Source of the DNA: Pampus argenteus | Taxonomy: Eukaryota > Chordata > Actinopteri > Scombriformes > Stromateidae | Assembly: GCA_036937835.1 (NCBI GenBank) | Contig: CM072875.1 | Location: forward strand, 15,823,001-15,887,000 | Length of the DNA stretch: 64,000 nt | Direction of reading: 5' to 3' | In this document: in pieces, positions 56,001 through 64,000 of the stretch | Layout: each line of letters begins with the position of its first letter | Position numbering within the stretch: the first letter of the stretch is position 1 | Made by a program: the position numbers and the translations under genes | Notes under the pieces: generated by a model | Told to the model about the DNA's origin: nothing | Seen by the model: only the letters and a program-made list of their open reading frames with translations | Databases searched by the model: none

Positions 56001-59000
56001 TCCTGTTATCCAAAACTCACACATCCTCTACTGGCCCCAGCACCATTTAAATTCCAATAATGCACCCACCATCCTCCTGAAATGTTCCAACATTCAACCC
56101 ACTTCCTCTTTAAAGTCCAGACATTCTCCCTATTGAAGACTATTCTAGCCAAGACATCCCCCCGTCCCCCCTCCCCCCACACTCCTCTTTTTTTTCCTCT
56201 CTTTCTCCTTCCCTGTTAAAACCATACTCCTCTTCAATCCCACAGGAAGTATGAGAGGAAGACTGGAGAGGGAGTGGGTGGTGAACGCACCCCCCCACCC
56301 CGATAACTCACTGCTCAATGTCTTTTTCTCCCCCCCCCCCTCCACTAACCGTCACTGAGGCAGAGAGAAAAGAGAAAGAAGGAAAAAGCAACAACCACAA
56401 GTAAAGAAACCCACACATTTCACACATGATTCCAACAGGAGAAAGCAGCTGTGATTCGGTAATCCCCGTTTGGTTCAATCATTCCCAGTGTAGATCAGCA
56501 GGCCCAGGTTGGAGCACATCAGCAGAGAGGACAGATAACTCTCACTCACTGAACTCCTCACTTCGTTTTAAACAAAAGATAGAGGATAGAGCCTCTTTGA
56601 GGTCGCCTTTCTACTTAAGGGTTTCTTATTTTTAGACCGATTGCTGACAGGCTCATTTCTGTATAGGTCTAACCGCTGTTTCACAGTGTTGCCTGCCAAC
56701 AATTCTGTTACTGCCTTAGTCATGTCTCTAGCAGCTCTGCCCCAGTGGAGTCTTCACAGAGAGAGAGACCCCATAAAAGGAATATTCTACAAAAGCCTTT
56801 TGGGTTTGTGTTAGTGAGCTTTACTCTATTGGTCAGCCCTTACTCACCATCTCAAGCTCTGCTTTACACATCAGCAAACTGTTAAATCCTCTGATGAGTA
56901 GTTTCTTCCTCATGCATACTGGCAGAGGGCAAGAGTCGGGGACAAATGGAGCTCAGGGAATTAGTTTGTACAGCTGAGGAGCTCTCATAACGTTCATCAT
57001 TGTGAAAAGAGGGTTCTTGTTACATTTTTACGTTGTACACACCAAAAGCATGACCAATTTAATTTGCACAAGAAAGCTTGGAAGAATTTTTAGCAATGGT
57101 CTTCCTGATGACACATCAAACTGAAATGCTTGAAATGTAAAAGGGGGGGGGGGTGCACTGCCAAGCACTCGAGGCCCCAGAGCGCTTACTTCTAATCTTC
57201 AGAGTATTTTTTTTTTAAAAAACATCTCCACCATAGAAGTGTGAACAGCAATGACTGGAAATAGTGCTAGTTTTACATCAAGCCTGCGGCTCAGATTTCA
57301 TCTATTGTTAACACGCCGGGCATTATCCTGTTCCTGACCGAAAAAAAAAAAAAGAAAAAAGGTTAACAAAGCTCCTAAACAATGCGTTAGCTTGTTTTAA
57401 GGTGATTATGACTGAGGAGGGTGGTTGTTTCAAGGCCGCCCCCTCACTACAGAAACATAGAGGGACAACTTACAGTCTGCTTTGTGTCAGTCATCAAAAG
57501 GCATCAGACTTGGCAGACTAGACCCTTTTCCTGCTATCAACCACACTGCTGAACACAAGACTCCTGGCTGAGAATCACTGTGTATGTACAAACTCCCATA
57601 TCTACTCCAGTGAGTGGATAATCAGTGTACAAGCCAGGTTACAATACTATCCAACATCTAAACCACGGAGAATCTTAGTAAGAATCTACAGGAAAGAAAG
57701 AAATAGACTTTATCTCATCTTTGTTGTATTATAGATGGAATATCCAATTTCAAATTTAGGACAGTAATTTAGGACAGTTTGAATTGTACTACACAGGCCT
57801 CCATAGCGTTTAAACAAACACTTATTTGCTTAATGTGCACTTAAAAAAAATGGAAATTTGAACATTCACAAGTCTATAATAACTGAGCAAACTATCTGCT
57901 GAGAAAGACATTGTGATATGATTGAAAGCTCCGGCACAGCGAATAAATGGGCCTCGCAGTGAGATTGGTTTCTCAATCACAGTCTGTCGTGATAGAAATG
58001 ATCATGTCATCCCTGTATGTACTGCTGCCAAGTATCATATTTGAATACATAGCTCAATAGATGTAATGTTGTTTCTAGCTCCAAATTTAGACTCTCATTT
58101 TGCATGTTTTCATAACTGCTCAAATCTTGGACTGTTCAGATCTCTTTCTTGGAAGACGTAAGACATCAGTGCATAAAACGTTTCCAAAAATGTTGCTATG
58201 GCAGAATAACAACAAGAAGAAGAAGAAAAAGGAAAAGCAATTTCCCCTGCCAGTCCAACATCCATATTTCAAATTCCTCCTGCTTGACTGTTAAAAGAAA
58301 GCAATCATTCAGTGGGTTGTTTATATGTCCTTTGACCCAAAAACCCAATTAGTTTTTTAAGTATTTTTAATCTCTTGGAAATCTTCTGGGGGCCTGATTA
58401 TTGGAATAATGCTGGGATAAAAAAAACAAAACAAGTAGATTCATATTAAAAAAAATCTCAGACTATTTTCTAATCAGCTCAGCGAGAGGCTGTTGATATA
58501 GTGCAGGTCCAGAGGGCTAATCCTTACTACCTGGCACTAGTCCAACTATGCACTCCAGGGTGTTTCAACCAGGGAACTCATTCTCCACAGAGCCACATAG
58601 CTATCAAGCTGAAGTGGCTTGTTATGAAAAGGAGAGTAGTAAATATTGATCATTTATCAGTGATGCTTTAAGTGTCATGAGGCTGTAATATGATACAGTG
58701 CATGGGTGTATGCTTATAATTTATGGCCTTCACTACAGTAATGGTTTAGTGTGCAATTGTGCAATGAGATAGTTGCTTCCACCTTTTTTTTTTTTTTTTA
58801 TGGAGCAAACATTGCAAGTGAAGCAAGTTAAATTCCTTCTTTTTTTATTTTTTAGCCTCTGGCTTCAATTATAAAAACATGTAGTAATGAAGATGTTCCG
58901 CTCAAAGTCCCACCAGGAAATTAATTCTGGGCTCAACGAAGCATTAGTGCCGTTGAAACTTACTAGGAAATTAGAAAAGGTACTACAGACAGTGTGTTGT

Positions 59001-59439
59001 GTTTAGAGCGTATTACATTTTAGTGCTCTGGGAGTTAAACAAATCACAAATCAACTCTGTTGCCCAGTCTTGCCACCACAACCCTATTATGAACATTGCT
59101 GTCAGTGCATTTATAAATGGCTAGGATGAAATACGTTTTATGATCCCTGAGAGGTGATGCTGGCCTGTAAAATGCTGGAACCATGGTGTGAGAAGGACTG
59201 ACGTCTTCTTTTCCTCCTCTAACACACCACATCACAATACGCCGCCAGCGGCACCGTCATCATTGCTGTCGTAATTCAAACTGGGCTTCGTCATGAGGTG
59301 GAACATCTGTTATTTGCTTGTCAGAAATATACTTTACTAGTCTACCAAGAGATACCTCTGGTGTGCTTCTTGTTGCTGAGTTTAAAACTCCCTGATCAAG
59401 CATAACATGATTTTTTTTTTTAGCCACACTAACAAGATG

Positions 59440-59675
59440 ATCTCTGGGGGTCGCTGGTTTGTCGCTCTACCTCTTTGGTCTGGACTGGAATATCTCAAAA
59501 GCCATTGGATGGATTGCAACTAAATTTTGTACAGACGTTCATAGGGTCCTGACAATGACTCCTAAAGACATAGATGATCCCCTGATAATTCCTCTAGCAC
59601 CACCAGAAGGTCAAAGGTTTCGCTCATACAGTAAAATATCTCAACATCCACTACCTGGATGACATTCACAGTTCC
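59440..59675. repeat. Percomorph interspersed repeat, 1.5 units
   Basis: Contains attggatggattgcaac, ttttgtacagacgttcat, gatcccctgataattcctct and agcaccaccag, in the order of a repeat I recognise from many percomorph introns. aatatctcaa recurs at 59489 and 59636, giving a unit of about 147 bp. Confidence 0.65.
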
Positions 59676-61493
59676 CTAGTGCCACTAATAGGCATACGTA
59701 GGCATGTTAACATTGTAAAAAAAAAGATGGTGATCATGCTAAACAAACAAAAGCCACTTGTATTGCTTAGTCTTGTTGCCACTTCATTGAATTTTTTTAT
59801 AATAATAATATTTATATGTTGGATCAGATGCCCTGGTCCAATATAAACAGCTAAACGGCTTCTCCTTCTACCATTCATAACTTGTAGTTAACAGAGATGC
59901 CTTTCTCCTCACTGTTGACACAGGGCTGTAAAGTCGTGTCTACATGGCAAGTTAAGGTCAAGGAAGACAGATAAGCCTGTGTGAAAGAAGACAACAAAGT
60001 CCCGAATAAAGAACCTTTTGTCCTCGACTTGGGGTTTCTGCAGAAAAAGGAGACGCACATTCGGGCTCGGTCTACACATGAGGCTGAATGCATTTGTCTT
60101 ATACATGTTCCTTTTTCCTTTGTGCACGTTTCATTGTCATTCATGCATGCTCTCTCTTTATCTTATTTAGTACCCAGCCACCCACCCACCCCTCTACGTC
60201 TATAGGCTAATTTTCAGCCTTATCAACATTTACTAGAGTAAAACACTCCTGTCTGGAAGCATGTGGTAGAAAAACCACAATAAGCACACTGAAACTTGAG
60301 AATGCACGTTTGACACCTTTTCAAAGATGTGACAGATGTCTAGACTAGAAGAAACTGGGACTATAATAAACAAGTGGTTCTGCATGTCTGTAGATGTTTA
60401 GTCAGCTCATTAGAAACTCTCTGAACTTGAAGGTAGGGGATTCACAAAAAATTAAATGTAATGTGTACAACAGAGGCTAATATACCAACAGGTGAACTTT
60501 CATATCCCAACTAATATACCAAATAAATGATGGAATATTGTGAGAATTACCACAGAAACCGAAATCGTGAAGCTATTAGCTAGTTTCTCCAGAGATGGGC
60601 CTTGCAGGCTCATTGATAGACCTACCTACTGTGTAGCCTATATCCATTATTTCATCATGTCAAAAAAAATCCCTCGTTTTGAGGCAGCGTTAGTGGGCTC
60701 ATAAGCACATAATCTCTCCCTCTTTGCCTGTCACAGGTGCGCGTGAGAGTGCCCACGCAGGCTACCATAACACAGAATTGGAAATTAGCCCAGAACCAAT
60801 GTTTTATGAAAAATAATCAGTCAAACAGTTACTTTATCCATGACAATAATATATCATTTATGTGTTATTATAAAAAAATATAGATACTATTTACATCCTT
60901 ACATGCTTTTTTGGCTACAGCCACTAGGTATTTCAGTGGTCCCGAATGGATGATAAAAGAGTTTTATTTATTGTCCTTGCAGAGACTACTGAAAATGTCT
61001 ACAAAGACTAAACATGCCAGAACCTCTGATGTTTGTATTTGACTGGTTATTACTTGTCATTTAGAAATACTGGAAAATGTCATTGATTGACACTCCTCAC
61101 ACGCCCTTGCAATAAAGCGTATAATGCCTTAATGACACAAAAAGTGCACACTCAGAGATAGTGGAGTGGTGAAACCCGACAGACAAGCCTGATCAGGCCT
61201 CCCTCGAGACATACATAAATAATTATGTATGATATATTCACTCTCAGCCTGAGTGAGGGAGTCAGTTTCTGTAAATTCATGTCAAGCTGAACAACTTCAC
61301 ATCAATGTCTGTCACGTTTTACCATTTTTTTTACAGGTGCGAGCATGGAAAGAGTAAATCCTTTACCGTCAGTCGACTGCAGAGCATAATGCAAAGCAAA
61401 CCCTTTAGAAAATAGCCTTTCAGGTTTCAGGTTATAGCTGCCGAAAAGCTCTAACATCCTTTTAATCAGGATGTGAGACAGGAAGCCCCCCCC

Positions 61494-61515
61494 AACACAC
61501 ACACACACACACACA
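61494..61515. repeat. CA microsatellite, EGFR intron 1
   Basis: About eleven CA/AC units. Confidence 0.9.
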
Positions 61516-64000
61516 ACTCCAGATCTTCACAAATTAACCGTAATGTACTACAAGGTCCAAACTCACTAACAGTGAGTCAGAGTTTAAAACACACCTTTTA
61601 GTTTACGAGGCGAATGGACCACACAGGAAGAGGCAAAATACTATTAGGGAAGCAAATTTCAGAGATCAGCCGCCACCCTCCAGCCAGTGCTTTCTTCTAA
61701 AATATTTTGAGATGGTTATTTGTTTTGGAAAGCTATTGTTCTCCTCCCTATGGGCGATTCCTCTTTTAGACCTCAAAATGGCCTGTGGGTCACTAGAAAA
61801 GATGCCACACCTACACAAGTCTTTAGGATAATGGTGAAAGAAGGAAAAAAAACAACAACTAGAAGGAGCAGATCGAGGCCTCTTTGATGAACAACTACGC
61901 TAGGGCAGAGATACCAGTCAAACATCTCACTCTGCCTTTCTGATCCTCAATGTTCCTGTTCTTCCCGCTGTGATCCTTCCTCTGATCTGTACGCTACCAT
62001 TGTCCATCTCATTGACATCTCTTGCATCGGTGTTGTGACACAGAGATCAATACAGCTAAGCACTGAATACAAATGCACCAACTTATTAAAAGGTCTCAGA
62101 CTCGGACTATGTCTGTTCACCATCCTGAGCTGCAAAGTTCTCTTTACTTCCACTTTACTTAGGAAACATCTTTACTTGTTCTACTAAAGCGCTGGCTGTT
62201 TCAGTCTAACAAGACATTCACAAAAAGGCTTCATCAAACAACTGGAAAAACCCACAGCAGAAATTAATTGGAAAACTTTGGAGAAACATATGCCAGCCAA
62301 CCAAAAGAGAACATTATTTTCCCTTATTTTAGACATTTAATTGACTTAAGTCAGTCATGCATCTTTTCCAACACATGCAAATGAAATGAAATGAAGGAAC
62401 GCATCAACATGTTTTTTTGAGGATGCTTGTTATACTTTGTACAATACTTCATCTAAAAAATGCCAACATCAACACTACTAATATTGCAATCTTGGTAAAA
62501 AAAAAGTATTTATGTAGGTGTTCAATACTGATTACTTTGTTGTTTGATCTCTCAATTAATCATTTGTTAAAATAAAATAGTGAAAATGACCAATTACCAT
62601 TTCCCAGAGCCCACTGTGATGTATTTAAATAGCTTTTTTGTTTTTTGTTCATTCAAAGGGAGTTTGGAGTAGGAAATGTTAAATGACTTCAACTATTAAT
62701 TGATTCATATTGATTCTAGTGTCATTAATTTTTTCGGTTGTTTTTGTTGTTTTTATTTTGTTGCCAGTTTAAAATCCCTAATATGAAAAATATGAATGAT
62801 CTTTAAGTATATTGTGAATCCCCCCCAAAAAAGAGAGCCATTTCTCGTCATGCTTGCCAAAGATAAGGTCGATTTCCCCTCAAACAAAGGCTTAGCAATG
62901 CCCCAAAAGACAAAAAAAGATGAAGTCATATAAAAATTATGACCACTCCTCAAGATGTGCTGTAAGAGATAGACACACATGAGCTTCATAACTCAAATTG
63001 AGCTGTGGCCTCTTTTCCCTTTTTAACATGACACTGCACCTGATGAGATGGGAAGATAGCAGAAGGCCTTTTTTCCAACCTGAATTCCTCGGTCTCTTTC
63101 CACTGGATCATGGAAAGGCCATAAATGCAGCGGATGACTTTGTTACCATGTACAAACAAAGGACACAAATCAGTTCAATGAGTAACCACAGTCACTCACT
63201 TATTCCATGCTGTGTTCTCAATGGATGTATACAAACTAAAGAACGTCTATGTGTTGAAGTAACTGCATACAATACAATAAATGCAGGGTTGCTTTGAACG
63301 AGAAGCCAAAAGAAGATCTTTAACCATTGCGTTAAATATTGATGTCGGACATGAAAACGATACATAAAGTCGTATTGTTTGTCGTTCATTTAGACTGAAA
63401 AGCAGCAGCACTAGACGCATAATTAACAGTGACAGAAATGCAGCACTACTTGATTTTTTTTTACTACACAATAGATATGTTGTCAATATATGTGTCTTTA
63501 TGGTTAAAAAGTAAAAAGAACAAAAAGCTTTCGATGACATACATGTCTGGCCTCGGGTGCGTCTGCTGCACGGCACTGATCTCTCTACAAAAGTATCAGT
63601 GCTGCCAGATAACCTGCCCTGTACAGAGGCACTATTGTCCCCGAGTGAAACCAAAATCCTGCACCTCGCCAGCAGCACTCTAGACTCTCCACCGCTCAGA
63701 CATGATGCAGTTTATCAAAGATGGGAAGGAGGGCGGGTGAGAAATGATCCTCCAGCTCCCACGGCCCAAAACTAAAAAGCCATATTTCCAACAATGGCTG
63801 CAGCAGATGTAAGTCTGGGAAGGTCGTCAGAGGACCAGCTAGACACGGCAGCAGCAGTAGTTATACACCAGGGCCACTCTGGACTCTAAAACCCAGACTA
63901 GAGATTCTAGGATTACACAGGATCATAACCTATATATATTTCACTACCGACATCCATCTAGTCCCAGAGAGTGGGCTTTAATGAAAAGAAAAGGCATGGT

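Larger units (their letters stand above)
50571..64000 (-). other. egfr: EGFR intron 1 (3' part)
   Basis: 13.4 kb upstream of exon 2 with no recognisable coding exon on either strand. I searched the minus strand for a signal-peptide exon ending in a G/ split codon before a GT donor and found none. The first intron of EGFR is very long in other vertebrates. The stretch contains CA/TG repeats (51411-51428, 53027-53061, 61494-61515), a TA repeat (52221-52268), an AT-rich inverted repeat (52015-52056) and one interspersed repeat (59440-59675). Confidence 0.65.

Noticed and set aside
56145..56345. Minus-strand open frame starting MEGGGEKK, tested as EGFR exon 1
   Set aside because: No hydrophobic signal peptide directly after the start and no suitable donor.
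59459..59662. 67-codon plus-strand open frame
   Set aside because: It lies inside an interspersed repeat and shows no protein family.
63247..63678. 143-codon minus-strand open frame at the right edge
   Set aside because: No signal peptide followed by a split donor as needed for EGFR exon 1, and no recognisable domain.

Overview
The window is vertebrate nuclear DNA, most likely from a spiny-rayed (percomorph) bony fish. It holds spliced genes with GT-AG introns, many microsatellites and long A/T runs. It also holds degenerate copies of interspersed repeats that I recognise from percomorph introns (7799-8016, 8098-8265, 44187-44400, 59440-59675). Introns are short for a vertebrate: NPC1 occupies 11.7 kb here. 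I see no prokaryotic, viral or CRISPR features. The species cannot be read from the sequence.

Three conserved protein-coding genes explain essentially all the coding signal. (1) CABLES1 (Cdk5 and Abl enzyme substrate 1), plus strand: exons 2-10 at 5159-13767, encoding the conserved middle and the C-terminal cyclin-box region. Exon 1 must lie left of the window, so 1-5158 is intron 1. (2) NPC1 (lysosomal/late-endosomal cholesterol exporter), minus strand: complete, 25 coding exons from the ATG at 32930 down to the stop at 21266, 1272 residues. (3) EGFR (ErbB1 receptor tyrosine kinase; egfra or egfrb not resolved), minus strand: exons 2-28 from 50570 down to the stop at 36599, 1170 residues. 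The signal-peptide exon is not in the window, so 50571-64000 is read as intron 1.

Layout: CABLES1 intron 1 (1-5158); CABLES1 exons 2-10 (5159-13767) with its 3' UTR to about 15575; a 4-5 kb convergent intergenic stretch; NPC1 3' UTR and gene (about 20000-32930) with its promoter near 33000; a spacer holding the EGFR 3' UTR (about 33100-36598); the EGFR body (36599-50570); EGFR intron 1 (50571-64000). CABLES1 and NPC1 are tail to tail, while NPC1 and EGFR run head to tail. The products do not form a pathway: a cell-cycle/kinase adaptor, a lysosomal sterol transporter and a growth-factor receptor. Their proximity is a matter of chromosome history.

I did not find a new biological system. The items most worth a second look are a serine at the position of human NPC1 Arg518, a (TG)8 repeat just upstream of the EGFR exon 24 acceptor, a GC-AG intron after EGFR exon 27, a homeodomain-type inverted repeat in EGFR intron 1, a perfect 16-bp hairpin behind the CABLES1 poly(A) signal, and the CABLES1-NPC1-EGFR linkage itself.
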